Source: Homarus americanus (lineage: Eukaryota; Arthropoda; Malacostraca; Decapoda; Nephropidae). From it: DNA of 64,000 bases. Below the pieces are notes generated by a model. The model searched no databases and had not been told where the DNA came from. It worked only from the letters and a program-made list of their open reading frames with translations. Location of the stretch: positions 5,694,548-5,758,547 of the forward strand of contig NW_024737068.1 of assembly GCF_018991925.1 (NCBI RefSeq), given 5' to 3'. The translations under genes were made by a program, and so were the position numbers. Numbering within the stretch: the stretch's first letter is position 1; every line of letters starts with the position of its first letter. Positions 23,943 to 37,900 of the stretch are shown in pieces.

Positions 23943-26900
23943 CACACGAAAAAGTTATTTAACTTGACAAGAATTCATGTTCATTAGTAGTGGCCAAGAG
24001 ACTTCGGTGAGTCTCTGAGAGGCAGGTGAGGCATGGTGGCAAAGACTGGTTATGGGAAATAAATTTGAAAGAAAAACTGTAGCAAGAGAAAAAAACAGGT
24101 AATAAACAATTGTGTAACAAAAGATTACGTGAAGCAGCAAACGTTATAAAGAAAGATAAAAAATAAGGGACGTAAGAGGTTCAGAAGAGCATTAGGATTA
24201 TAACGTAAGAGAAAATATGAAATAAAAAAGAACATATTGTGTGAAACAGAAAATAATCAGCAAAATAAGATAAGTAACTCATTGTTCAACCAGCAACAAC
24301 TTAACTGGGGTGATTTATGCCCAGCCACTTAACACAACATGACACACAAAAGCCAGGTTCGCTTTTCCTGGAATATTCCTGTAATCAATACAAATCTGAT
24401 GTTTTGTTGAATACCGAAACCTTGTGCGGGTTTAATAATTCAGACACAGGAACACGACTCAGTTTAGATAGAGGAGTGGTCATCGTTCTCGGGCAATGTT
24501 TCAACAACACCTCCACAAATTTCTAATAGATTTATCAAACAAATTATGCATTTTCTCGACTTTGTTTACTGGTAACTGTTTATAATTCGTTCACTCTTGT
24601 CAATATGATACAACAACTGGAGGATTAGAACTAGATTTATCCCAGAGACCTTAATAGCTATTGGGGTAAAACCATATATTTTTTTTACCCCAAAATTTTA
24701 TAAACAGTAAAAATTTTGCATCACCAATCTTCCTTTTTCTTGAACCTTCTCTGGTCATTGAGCTTCCAAAATAAGTCTATACAAATTGTAGTTGGACTTT
24801 TTCGGGCATAATCATATCTTATGAGACCCATCTGAGGATCATCTTAGTCCACTATTAGTCTCATCATACAGTTTAGTCTGCCCCCAGTCATTACACTTCC
24901 TCCTAATAGATCTTAACATTCCTTCCTTTCTTATTCCTGGTTCTGTCTAACGTAGATCAGTCTGGTCATCTTGGAATGTCTGAGTTATCTTTATTATTTG
25001 TTATCCTTTATAACCATGCGTGTTAGGTATCAAAATGAAGGTATGGAACCAGCTGATGCACCTGTTGTACAGTCTAAAATATAAGTATAATAATAGCTTT
25101 AGGTGAAGCAGATTGAAACCTGACTGATTATACTGAAGGCGCAAACACGACTACATCTGGTCAGTTAGTACGCCTAACTGGATACAAGCTTCGCGTTGTT
25201 CAAGTATATAATTGATGAAATAAACAAGTCTGAAAATCCATTTTATAATTCAGTTTCTCTATTTCACGCCACCACAACATAGATTCAAAGTGTAATTGTT
25301 TAGGCAAATATGTCGTTTGAGTCACACATACATATTCCACACTTCTCAATTCCCTGCAAGGAAATATTTAGTTGACAGTAATTTAAAGTTAACTAGTTCA
25401 TTTTGCAGATAAAACTACTGGCGACCAATTAATCCATATAGGTTCTAACCCTTTAGCGGGCAGGGGCTGAATAAAATCGTCTGGCGTTAGCCAGAATAAA
25501 ATACCTTAGGGATGCTTTTCCCTTTAAAGGTTAATACATCAGATCCCGTTTTCTGTTTGAATCTGTGGTTCCCCAAAGCCCATTTTTAATTCTATTTTCA
25601 GAGAAAGCTAGACTAAGTTATAAGATTAAAAAAGTGTGAGGTTGACTTTTCTGAACCTTTCGAGGAAGACTAGCAAATTGAACCTAACGTAAAGTAGCCT
25701 AATTTAACCCTTCTGTGAAAGCCATCAAACCGACTGCTTGCATTATGCTAAGTTTATTTTTGTGTCTTATTAAAAAAAAAAAAAACGAAGTATAGCCCCA
25801 CCTGCAGTAGAGCACCTACGAAAGGTTATTGTAACATCCTCGGTCCTTTTTCCTGTTAGTTGCATTATCTACATGAAGGATGAAATTTTGACAAACACTG
25901 TGAAGCCTTAAGTAAGTGTATGACTAAACAGGCATCCGGGAAATTATTAGTGGCTGAGAAAACACGTGGAAATGAATCAATTTTACTCCATACTACAGGC
26001 AAAGATACAATAACCCGTGAAGCAAGGTATCACAAACCATGTTAACCCCGACAGTATATGCCTTCGTAAAGAAGCTAAAGCGACATCAAAGCGTTGTCAT
26101 CAAAGAGCAGGAGGATAACGTTGTATATGTCAAAGCTTTCTCGCAGGCCGCTGACGAGCTGGAAGAATCAGTTCATAAAAATTCTGTAGTGAAAATGTCA
26201 CGTGTGTTCAGTGTACGTAGGGAATCAATAACCTGAGGTACTGCCGTTGGAGACTGAATAAAGATCTTATGGAATATTTTGGCAACCGTATTGGCGTCTG
26301 TCTTCTAATACATAGATCGGAGACAGAATTTATTTAGTTCAGAGCAAGAGATGATGGTCTGATATTTGAAACGGGGAGCGGTAGCGTGGTAACAGGTGGG
26401 TATACGTCACCTGTACACCAGCTCGGTAATCGGCATCATAATTACCACTCTACTTATTTGGATTTGCAACTATTAATATCTGAATCAATGGTAATTAATC
26501 ACCCCATCTCTCACACATCAGCACCAATTGATGGAGACGACCGGCGGAGTTGCTACAAACCGCCCGACTGTTGTATCGTGTGCGACACACAGCTTGCTGG
26601 TGGTATCGACAGCTTTTCCAGAGTGATCGTCAATATATCAATTTCATTTACTCATGGAGTTGCAAATTGAGTTTTACGGATAAATTCCACGGACAACCAT
26701 TTATTCTGAGTGAGTTTCCTACTAGTATTGGCAGCATTGGCAAAATGTGAAGGTGAATATTTTGCATGAGCATCCAACCAGGCTCAGGAGATGGACTCTT
26801 GTCAACAGAGTATACTTAAAATTATTATTCATAGGATCTTTATACTACTTAGTTATGTTCGAGGGTAAAAGAAGACACATGGTGTCACTTTCATGATACA

Positions 26901-27028
26901 TCCTTTAACCTCTACCTACACAGGTCTGGCCACCTTGCAGAGAAGATTAACTAATAATACACTAGGAAGTAATCATTCCATGTTTCTCTTTTCTTCAAAA
27001 AATTTCATATAATAAATCCCATATTATT
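23943..27028. other. No gene recognised
   Basis: Three kilobases of AT-rich sequence with short open frames only. It includes an 11-bp perfect hairpin, TTGGGGTAAAA (24661-24671) with TTTTACCCCAA (24683-24693), and an A homopolymer near 25770. Confidence 0.5.
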
Positions 27029-27347
27029 ACACCTTTTATCATATCCGTTGAGACATTGTTACATAACTATTTGACAAATTTCATAACCGAATGACAGAAC
27101 ACATATCGAATGACAATCTAAAATAACTGTTGGTGGTATGTCATTCAACAATTGTTACATTCTCAAACTATACGTAGACTGTCGGTTTATTGTTTACGTC
27201 TGTCAACTTCATAACTTATGTCAATCACTTCCGTTAGCATGAACGAACAGTTATTTAGATTGTCCTTCGATATGTGTTCTGTCATTCGGTTATGAAATTT
27301 GTCAAATAGTTATGTAACAATGTCTCAACGGATATGTGAAAAGGTGT
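27029..27347. mobile_element. 319-bp foldback/MITE-like element with ~102-bp terminal inverted repeats
   Basis: The left arm 27029-27131 (starting ACACCTTTTATCATATCCGT) is the reverse complement of the right arm 27246-27347 (ending AAAAGGTGT), with about four mismatches and one indel. A 114-bp spacer separates them. The structure has no coding capacity, so if mobile it would depend on a transposase elsewhere. TATTATT flanks the element on both sides (27022-27028 and 27350-27356) but sits two bases away from the right end, so a target duplication is not certain. The family is not assigned. Confidence 0.8.
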
Positions 27348-27353
27348 CTTATT

Positions 27354-27406
<53 letters not shown>
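27354..27406. repeat. (TTG)n microsatellite
   Basis: About 17 TTG units directly beside the inverted-repeat element. This produces a leucine-run frame. Confidence 0.97.
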
Positions 27407-28798
27407 CATCATTTTACTTCGTGTTCTTATATTCATCTAAAGTTACATGTTACTTCTGTATAGTTGATCTCCATCTTCCTTATCATCATATCATGCACTT
27501 CCTCCACTTCTCCCGTTCTCATACAGTGGGAGTTGCTACGCGACTCACACATCCTCGTTAGCCACAAGAACCACGGCCACGTGCACGGTAATCCACACAT
27601 TTCACCAAGTAAAACAATCCTACAATTCAACTTCATGAAAAACATCTTCAATCCTTTCTAGACCCTGAGGACCACTAATGTTTCGTAAGGACGCTCTGAG
27701 GACCTCGAGAACATAAAGCTTTCAGACTTCCTGAGAACCATATACAAGACCCGGGTCGACCCAGAATGTCCTACGGGAGGTTGGTAGTTGGACATAATGA
27801 GAATATATGAGTCACATGTCAGAAAACACACCTTGGTCTCCACCGAACAGAGGTCCTCGTGGCTAAGGTAATGTGGTGGTGTTTGTGTGATATGGAACAA
27901 ATTATACAGTACTGATTATAATACTGTTTACAAAATGATCTTAATGATAACAAAGTGGCCAACATACGCAGGTGAGTGCAACATGTCTCCTTCATTCAGT
28001 CACACTGGGTTTCCTTGGGATTATGAAAGTGGGTCTTTTGTATGCAAGAGTCACTGCACTCAACCACCACCACATACCCAAATTACAGAGGATTAAAATC
28101 AAAGACAAAAAAGTAAAAAAAAATGAAGTAAAGACGATTTGAGGAATGAACCTTACCCGTTCACTCTGATCTTCATTGTTAAGTTATGAAATAAAATATC
28201 AAATTACGGAAAGAATAAAATATCTGCAGCAGCCTTGAGAATGCGTTTCAACCTGTCGGATTATGTCTTGCAGTGATAATAATTTCATAAGCATAATATC
28301 AGCTGAGTTAGGATCTTTTGAACTCGAAAATAGACTGTAAGTGCAGTTGTGTACAAATAAAATTATTATATTCTCCTTACTCCAAACACGCTGATACAGA
28401 GACTAATACAAAGTTTAAGATTGAAAATATGCAAAATCATAATTATTAGGTTTCAATGGCATTTTTTCAGATTTTGAGGCGGAAAATCTAGTGTGATCTT
28501 ACGTGGCAGTTAAATGGTTACTTAGGATAAAAAGTGCAACATTATCGAAATGTGGTGAAAGGTGAAATTTGACATTCTGGATTGAATTCAAAATACATAC
28601 AGAATGAATCATTACTGACACCAAATCAAGTCAACTAATTTAAATGACGTCAAGCAAGTCGGTTAAAGCAGAAAATAAAATAAATGTGTGTGAAACATGA
28701 GGTTAGTGTTGAACATCGAAGAATACATAATCTCTGAATACATATTCTATTGAAACTCGTACACAAAAATAATATCATAAGAAGAAATAGTTAAGGTG
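27407..28798. other. No gene recognised
   Basis: Unique sequence. Overlapping 60-80 codon frames on both strands (27433-28096) have no recognisable motifs. Confidence 0.5.
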
Positions 28799-29337
28799 CC
28801 GAGTGTGTGTGAAGTGCGTAGTGCGTGTGTGTGAGGTGCGTAGTGCGTGTGAGGTGTGTGTGTGAGGTGCGTAGTGCGTGTGACGTGCGTAGTGTGTGTG
28901 TGAGGTGCGTAGTGCGTGTGAGGTGCGTAGTGTGTATGTGAGATGCGTAGTGTGTATGTGAGGTGCATAGTGTGTGTGAGGTGCGTAGTGTGTGTGATGT
29001 ATGTAGCGTGTGTGTGAGGTGCGTAGTGTGTGTGAGGTATGTAGCGTGTGTGTGAGGTGAGTAGTGTGGTGTGAGGTGCGTAGTGTGTGTGTGAGGTGCG
29101 TAGTGAGTGCGTAGTGTGTGTGTGTGAGGTGCGTAGTGTGTGTGAGGTGCAGTGTGTGTGAGGTAGTGTGTGTGTGAGTGCGTAGTGTGTGTGAGCGCGT
29201 GTATGAGGTGAGGTAGTGTGAGTGTGAGGTGCGTAGTGTGAGTGTGAGGTGCGTAGTGTGTGTGTGTGAGGTGCGTAGTGTGTGTATGAGGTGCGTAGTG
29301 TGTGTGTGAGGTATGTAGCGTGTGTATGAGGTGAGTA
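28799..29337. repeat. 18-20 bp minisatellite (GTGTGTGAGGTGCGTAGT type)
   Basis: About 28 copies that vary in the number of GT dinucleotides, with TGAGGTGCGTAGT as the constant part. The minus strand is stop-free in two frames (TSHTHYAPHTHT-type repeats, 212 and 243 codons); I regard both as non-genic. Confidence 0.96.
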
Positions 29338-29649
29338 GTGACTAGAAAAGGAAGCAGACAATGCCTGGTCGAAACAGTGAACCAAAAGAAATCTATAAAA
29401 TATCTCGATATATACAGCATGTGTGTGTGTGTGATAACATAAGATAATTTAACACTGCAGTAAAGTAAAGATGAGAGTAATGTCGGAGGTCCGCGTAGGT
29501 TCTGGCGGGTAAACCTGACCAACTTACTATTTATTCAACTGCAGCGTTTCTTCAAAAACTTATCTCGTAATTTATGCAGCAGGAACACTTCCGCCAAAGA
29601 AGAATTTATTTCATTCACATATTGATATTACGAATTTTCTTGTCTGAGG
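29338..29649. other. No gene recognised
   Basis: Unique spacer between two minisatellites. Confidence 0.6.
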
Positions 29650-30340
29650 CATGAAGACATGAAGCATGGGGTGTGAAAACAGCAACCTGGAGCATGAAGA
29701 CAGCTGCCTGGGGCATGAAGACAGCAGCCAGGACGATGAAGACAGTAGCCTGGAGCATGAAGACAGCACCCTGGGGCTAGAATTTTTCTGCCTGAGGCAT
29801 GAAGATAGCACCCTGGGGCATGAAGACAACAGTCTGGGTGTAAAGACAGCAGCCTGGGGTTGTGAAGACAGCAGCCTGAGGCATGAAGACAGCAGCCTGA
29901 GGCATGAAGACAGCAACCTGAGGCATGAAGACAGCAGCCAGGACGATGAAGACAGTAGCCTGGGGCATGAAGACAGCAGCCTGGGGCGTGAAAACAACAG
30001 CCTGGGGTATGAAGATAGCAGCCTGGAGCATAAAGACAACACCCTGTAGCGTGAAGACAGCAGCCTGGGGCATGAAAACATCAGCCTGGGGTATGAAGAT
30101 AGCAGCCTGGAGCATAAAGACAACACCCTGTAGCGTGAAGACAGCAGCCTGAGGCATGAAGACAGCAACCTGAGGCATGAAGACAGCAGCCAGGATGATG
30201 AAGACAGTAGCCTGGGGTATGAAGACAGCAGCCTGGGGCGTGAAAACAACAGCCTGGGGTATGAAGATAGCAGCCTGGAGCATAAAGACAACACCCTGTA
30301 GCGTGAAGACAGCAGCCTGGGGCATGAAGGCAGTGACGTG
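29650..30340. repeat. 21-bp minisatellite with higher-order structure
   Basis: About 33 copies of a unit near GAAGACAGCAGCCTGGGGCA(T). Variants recur in blocks: AGGACGATG occurs at 29732 and 29942 and its AGGATGATG form at 30194 (steps of 210 and 252 bp, 10 and 12 units). The block TATGAAGATAGCAGCCTGGA recurs at 30008, 30092 and 30260 (steps of 84 and 168). Spacing is kept at multiples of 21 through nearly the whole array. Frames on both strands are open (EDSSLGH repeats on plus; LSSCPRL on minus, 227 codons), but the plus frame is closed by a TAG within a common variant unit. Confidence 0.96.
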
Positions 30341-31743
30341 AGAGACGTGGTTTACAGCAGGTCAGCAGCGGGGCCCCACACTCTCACCTTGTCCTCACTC
30401 ACACACTCACCAAATTGACTTAGGAAATTGCTTTACAAATTGGACTGGCACTCACAAAACACTTGATGCTGTTCTGTAAAACATTTTTTTTTTCCAAAAG
30501 AACTAAAAAATGTGGAGAAATACTGTATGTGTGAGAAATAACAAAAGAACAGCATTTTGTTTTGTTATTTACTTGTCGTGCACTATATAGTAGCTTCAAC
30601 TCCTGGTACACAATAAAATTATACAGACGATCTCATACTGACGGGGTTTTAACCATCGGCCGTGAAAGCTTCAAGCAAACAGCATTTGAAATGCTGAAAC
30701 CATAAACGAAAGATTTTCTTTTATTGAATATAGATGGTCAAATTGCTGATCAAAGAAGGGAGAGGTGTCCCAATAGTGTAAATTTGTGCGGCAGACACGG
30801 CTAGTTGTGGCTTTTCGATATTTTGAAAAACTGTAAAAAGAAAATATCTTCCACCAAAATAAGTTGATTTCCTATAAATTAACTAGATCAGTTATATAGT
30901 AAACCAGAAATACCCGAGAATAACAAATGTTTTGTTCGTCTGTTTATTATGAATGTTCGACCAAACAATCTTTGCTATGTTTTTTTTTTATTGGTGTCCT
31001 TATATGGGGGTGGTGATAAGAAGTTGATTTAGCTCATATTTCCCATAATGTTAATGAACTCTAGTTCATGCAAAATACCCTTAAGCATATCTTCGCCCAG
31101 GTCACTGCCTTGTGGTTTTCCAAAGTCTTGAAGATGAAAAAGTTCCTCCGTTTTTCGACCTTCAATGGCAACTTTTCCTTCTCTGACACAGTACAATAAC
31201 TGATACAGTTGTGTTTGGTGATACGAGAACATTGTTATGGAGGATAGCCCTTGTTTCCTTCTTCACCATAACTATGTCTTTTAAGTCACCCTGTGTACTG
31301 TTGTAGTAATCACGATTATTACCTGAACTGGTCTTTTCCTTCACCGGTTTCACACTTTTAACCATTAGTGACATTTAATTATTTAACTTTAAAAAAAATT
31401 AGATGTGACATCCATGCAGCCTCCTTATGTTACTTGGATAACTACTTTGAAGCGCACTGGTTAAGACTGTACCCATGATACACATGCTTGGCAGGACTCG
31501 AGCATCAGAGCTTTGAACGTTCATCCAAATTGTCTGTAAGAAGCGGAAACATTCCCCGTGAGTGAAGACATATTACCCCCCAAAAGTGTTACGAATCAAA
31601 GGAGAAAGGAACCTTGTGAGCAAATTATTGTATTCTATCTCTGTGTTTTGAATTTAGTGAATTTTATAATTTATTTAACTCATATTTATGTCAGTGAACT
31701 AATTCTGTCAGAGTGGTGAGCGTTCATGTTCAAGAAGGATACG

Positions 31744-31747
<4 letters not shown>
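30341..31747. other. No intact gene; weak coding-like patch 31029-31374 (minus)
   Basis: Two overlapping minus-strand frames (31374-31162 and 31232-31029) would join by one frameshift into about 115 codons with mixed composition (GRKTEELFHLQDFGKPQGSD). They match nothing I recognise and may be a decayed exon or transposon piece. The rest is AT-rich. Confidence 0.25.
31450..31506 (+). repeat. Possible tRNA-derived SINE head
   Basis: AAGCGCACTGGTTAAGACTG (31451-31470) resembles an A box, and GGACTCGAGCATC (about 31494-31506) a degenerate B box, about 40 bp apart, as in RNA polymerase III promoters of tRNAs and tRNA-derived SINEs. ATGATACACATGC between them would be the anticodon arm. No acceptor-stem pairing is visible, so it is not a functional tRNA. 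Confidence 0.3.

Positions 31748-31801
<54 letters not shown>
31748..31801. repeat. (TTA)n microsatellite
   Basis: About 18 TTA units. Confidence 0.97.
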
Positions 31802-31802
<1 letters not shown>

Positions 31803-31955
31803 AGTTTTTTTTTATATCTGGTTCACGTTTTCTTCAGAAGGGACGTGGAAGGATATTGCCGAATAGTAATTTATGGGATTATAAATTTAATATTTGTTTT
31901 TACAACCCTTGCCTGTTATTATTACTACTACTACGACTTCACATTTATTATCTAA

Positions 31956-34900
31956 CCCTTCCCTACTACCACCACACACCCACCACACACCCTTCCCAAC
32001 TACCACCACACACCCACCACACACCCTTCCCTACTACCACCACACACCCACCACACACCCTTCCCTACTACCACCACACACCCACCACACATTTCCCTAC
32101 TACCACCACACACCCACCACACCCTTCCTACTACCACCACACACCCACCACACACCTTCCCTACTACCACCACACACCCATCACACACCCTTCCTACTAC
32201 CACCACACACACCCACCACACCATCCAACTACCACCACACACCCATCACACCCTTCCCTACTACCACCACACACCCACCACACCCTTCAATACCACCACA
32301 CACCCTTCCCTCTACCACCACACACCCATCACGCCCTTCCTACTACCACCACACACCCACACACCCATTCCCGAGCTACCACCACACACCCATCAGCACA
32401 CCCTTCCCTCTACCACCACACACCCACTACACGCCTTCCTGCTATGACCACACACCCTCCACCCATTCCTCTCCGCCACCCGTCACGCACTCCTTCCCTG
32501 CTACCGCCACGCACCCACCACACGCCCATTCCTCTGCCGCCATGCGCCTGCACCCCTTCCCTACTTCTGACCACCCGCTACTGCCGCCACGCACCCACTG
32601 GAGCCATTCCCTGCTACTGACCACACACCCACTACACACCCTTCCCGCTACCGCCACCACACCCACCACTCCAGCCCTACTGCCACGCACCCATTCCCAC
32701 CACCACACACCCACCATGCCCCTTCCCTGCTACCACCACACCCTCCTCCTACTGCCACCACACCCATTCCCAACGGACTCAACACGCCCACCATGCCTGC
32801 CCTGACTGTCCACCACACCCTTCCCTACTGCCACCACACACCCACCACACACCCTTTCCTGCTACCACCACACGCACCCTTCCTACTGCCACCACACACC
32901 CCACCATACACCTTCCCCGCCTGCCACACGCCCACCATGCACCCTTCCCCGACTGTACCACACACCGCCACACACTAATCACCACGCACCCACCACACAT
33001 TCCCTACTACCACACACCACCACGCACCCTTCCCTACTGCCACCACACCCACCATGCACCCTTCCCTGCTACTGCCACACACCCACCACCCACTCCACAA
33101 TCCTTCCCAATCTGCCACACACCTTCCCAGCTCTACCACCACCCACCATACTGCCTTCCCAGCTACCACCACCCACCATGCGCCCATTCCCAATCTGCCA
33201 CCACGCCACACCCTGCCCATTCCCGCTGTACCACACCGCACCCTGCACACTTATTCCCTACTTGCCACCACACACCCACCACACCCTTCCCTACTGCCAC
33301 CACACACCCACCACACACCCTTCCTACTGCCACCACACACCCTTCCCCGGCTGCCACCACACACCCAACATGCACCCTTCCCAACTGCCGCCACACACAC
33401 CCACCACACACCCATTCCCTACTACCACCACACACCCTTCAGCTGTACCACACACCCACCACACACCCATCCCAGCTCTTGCCACCCGCACCCACCACAC
33501 ACCCTTCCCTACTGCCACCACACGCCCACCATGCACCCTTCCTACTACCACGCACCACCACTGCCCTTCCCTACTGCCACACACCTTCCCAGCCACACAC
33601 CCAGCCTCCTTCCCCAGCCTGCACCACACGCCGCCATGCACCCCTTCCCGAGCTACACACGCCACCATGCACCCTTCCCCACTGCCACCACGCACCCACC
33701 ACACACCCTTCCCAACTACCACGCACCGCATAGCTCCCTTCCGCTACCACCACACACCCACCATGCGACCCTTCCCAATGCCACCACCACACCCACCATA
33801 CCCCTTCGCCTATACCACACACCCACCATGCACTTACATCTACTACCACCGCCACCATGCACCCTTCCCAACTACCACCACACACCCACCATACACCCAC
33901 ACCTTCCCCAGCTGCCACCACACACCCACCATACGCCCTTCCCAACTGCCACCACACACCCACCATACACCCTCTGCTTCCCCACACACCCACCATGCAC
34001 CCACTTCCACAGCTGCACCACCACACCCACCATGCAAGCTTCCCAACTGCCACCACACCCACCATGCACCTTCCCCGGCCTGTACCACGCCTTCCCACTA
34101 CCACCACACCCACCGCACACCCTTTCCCCAACGGACACCACACGCCACTTCATACACCATTCAGTCTGCCACCACCCCATTCCTGCTATCCACACACCCA
34201 CTACACACCCTTCCCTCTCCCCACCCTTCCCTACTGCCACCACACACCCACCATACACCCTTCCCAGCTGACCACCACACACCCACCATGCCCTTCCCAG
34301 CTGCTTCCCACTCACCCGCCCACACCCTTCCTACTGCCACCACACCCACCACACACCCTTCCCTACTACCACCACCACACCACCACCAGCCCTTCCCTGC
34401 TACCACCACACCCCACCATGCACCCTTCCCTACTTTCTCACCACCACCCACCACACCCACCATACCTCCCAATCCACCACCACCCACCCTCCCCGACTAC
34501 CACCACACACCCCCATGCACCCTTCCCAACTACTACCACACCCACCACTGCCCTTCCCAACTGTACCACACACCCACCACACACCCTTCCCCACTCCCAC
34601 ACCCACCATACACATTCCCGAGCTACCACCACACACCCGCCACACACCCTTCCCCTGCAACCACCACACGCACCCACCATACACCATTCCCTACTACCAC
34701 CACACCCTTCCCAATTTCTGCACCACGCACCCACCATGCACCCCTTCCCAACTACCACCACACCCTTCCCTCTACTGCACCACACACCCACCACACCTTC
34801 CCCAACTGCCACCACCCACCATACACCTTTCCCAGCTGCCGCCACACACCCACCATACACCCTTCCCACTGTACCACACGCCACCATGCACCTTCCCAGC

Positions 34901-37900
34901 TTGCCACACACACCCACCATACACCCTTCCCAACTGCCACCACACACCCACCACCCTTCAGCTGTACCACACCCACCATGCACCCTTCCCAACTACCACC
35001 ACACACACCCACATTCCCCAGCTGTACCACACGCCCGCCATGCGCCACATTCCTACTCCACGCCCTGCACACACCCTTCCTCTTCTCACCCTTCCCAACT
35101 ACCACCACACACCCACCACACCCTTCCCTACTGCCACCACACACCCACCATACCCTTCCCAACTACCACCACACACCCACCATACACCCTTCCCTAACTA
35201 CCACACACCACCATACACCTTCCCAACTGCCACCACACCCACCATGCACCCTTCCCAACTGCCTACCACACACCCACCACACACCCTTCCCCACTGCCAC
35301 CACACACCACCATACACATCCCAACCTGCACCACACACCCTTCTCTGCTTCCACACACCCACCATACACCCTTTCCCTACTACCACCACACACCCACCAC
35401 ACACCCTTCCCCAGCTGCCACCACCACCCACCATACACCCTTCCCAGCTGCACCACACACCCACCACACCCTTCCCTACTACCACACACCCCACCATACA
35501 CCCTTCCCAACTGCCACCACCACCACCATACACCCTTCCCAACTGCCACCACACACCCACCACACACCCTTCCCAGCTAACCTGCACACACACCCCACCA
35601 CACACCCTTCCTCTACCACCACACACCCATTCCCAACCTTCCACCACACCACCACCACCCCTTCCCCTACTGACCACACACCCACCATGCACCCTTCCCA
35701 ACTGCCACCACCACCCACTACACCCCTTCCCTTCCTACCACCACACACCCTTCCCAACTACCACCACACACCCACCATACACCCTTCCCTACCGCCACCA
35801 CACACCCACCACACACACCCTTCAACTGCCACCACACACCCACCATACACCCTTCCCAACTACCACCACCACCACCATACACCCTTCCCAACTGCTTACC
35901 ACACCACACACACCCTTCCCAGCTGCACCACACACCACCATACACCCTTCCCAACCTGCCACACACCCACCATGCACCCATCCTTGCTGCCACCACACGC
36001 CCACCACACTCCTTCCCCACTGTACCACTTGTGCCCACCATGCACTTATTCCTCCTTCCACACACCCTTCCCACTGCCACCACACACCCACCATACACCC
36101 TTCCTACTGCCGCCACGCATCTTTCCTGCTGCCACCACACACCCACCATACACCCTTCTGGCTGCCGTTGCCCCACCACGCACCCCATTCCCGCTACCAC
36201 ACACAGCCTTTCCCCTGCTACCACCACCCACCATACCTTCCGACTATACCACACACCCACCATGCGCAGCCCTACAGCTACCACCACACACCCACCATGC
36301 ACCCTTCCCAACTGCCACCACACACCGCCATTCACATCCCTAACTGCCACCACACACCCACCACACACCCTTCAACTACCACCACACCCACCATACACCT
36401 TCCCCAGCTGCCACCACACACCACCATACACCCTTCCCAGCTACCACCACACACCCACCACACGCTTTCCAACTGCCACCACACACCTGCACACACCCTT
36501 CCCAACTGCCACCACACGCCCACCATACACCCTTCTGACTGCCGCCACGCCCACCATGCACCCATTCCCAGCTGCCTCCACACACCCACTACTCACCCTT
36601 CTGAGCTAACCACACACCCACCATACCCTTTCCCCAACTGCCACCACACACCCCACCACACACCCTTCCCAGCCTGCCACCACACACCCTGCCTCCCAAC
36701 TTCACCACCACACACCCACCATACACCCTTCCCAACTACCACCACACACCCACTCTGCAGCTCCCAGCTACCACCACACACCCACCATACACCCTTCCTT
36801 CTGCCACACCCACCATACACCCTTCCCAACTCACCACCACACACCCACCATACATCCCAGCTGCTTACCACCACCACCATACTGCCAGCTTCCCAACTGC
36901 CACCACACACCCACCTCACACCTTCCCCAGCTACCACCACACACCCACCATGCACCCTTCCCCGAGCTGCTTACCACACACCCGCCATGCACCTTCCCTA
37001 ATGCCACCACACACCCACCATGCACCCTTCCCAACTACCACCGCATGCACCCACCACATGCAGCCCTCCCCAACTGCCACCACGCATTCCCAATCCTCCA
37101 CACGCCCTCCATACACCCTTCCCAACTGCCACCACACACCCACCATACACCCTTCTCAACTACCACCACACACCCACCATACACCCTTCCCAACTGCCAC
37201 CACACACCCACCATACACCCTTCCCAAGCTGCCTACCACACACCCACTTTACACACCCTTCCCACTACCACCACACACCACCATTCACACCCTTCCCCAG
37301 CCTGCCACCACACACCCACCATATACCCACCCTTCCCATCTACCACCACACACCCACCATACACCCTTCCCAACTACCACCTCACACCCACCACACACCC
37401 CCTTCCCAGCCTGCCACCACCCTTCCCAGCTACCACCACACACCCACCATACACCTTCCCCAGCCTGCCACCACACACCCTCCATTCACCCTTCCCAACT
37501 ATGCCACACACCCGCCATACACCCTTCCCAACTGCCACCACTCACCCACCACATTGACCCTTTCCCCGGCTAACCACCACACCCACCACGCACCCTTCAG
37601 CTACCACCACACACCCTTCCCAGCCTGCCACCACACCCACCATACATTGCCTTCCCAACTGCCACACACACCCACTGCACCCTTCAGCTTCTACCACACA
37701 CCCACTCACACCCTTCCCAACCTGCCACCACACACCCACTACACGCCTTTCCGACTACCACCACACACTCCACACACCCTTCCCAACCTACCACCACACA
37801 CCCACCATACACCCTTCCCAACTACCACCAACCACCCACCATACACCCTCTCCCAATGCCACTGCACACCCACCATACACCCTTCCCAACTACCACCACA

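Noticed and set aside
28747..29522. 212- and 243-codon His/Thr-rich minus-strand frames
   Set aside because: They are translations of the GTGTGAGGTGCGTAGT-type minisatellite and overlap each other in two frames.
31029..31374. Two overlapping minus-strand frames that could be one frameshifted gene
   Set aside because: Length is compatible with chance, and I recognise no family; noted only as a weak patch in the feature list.
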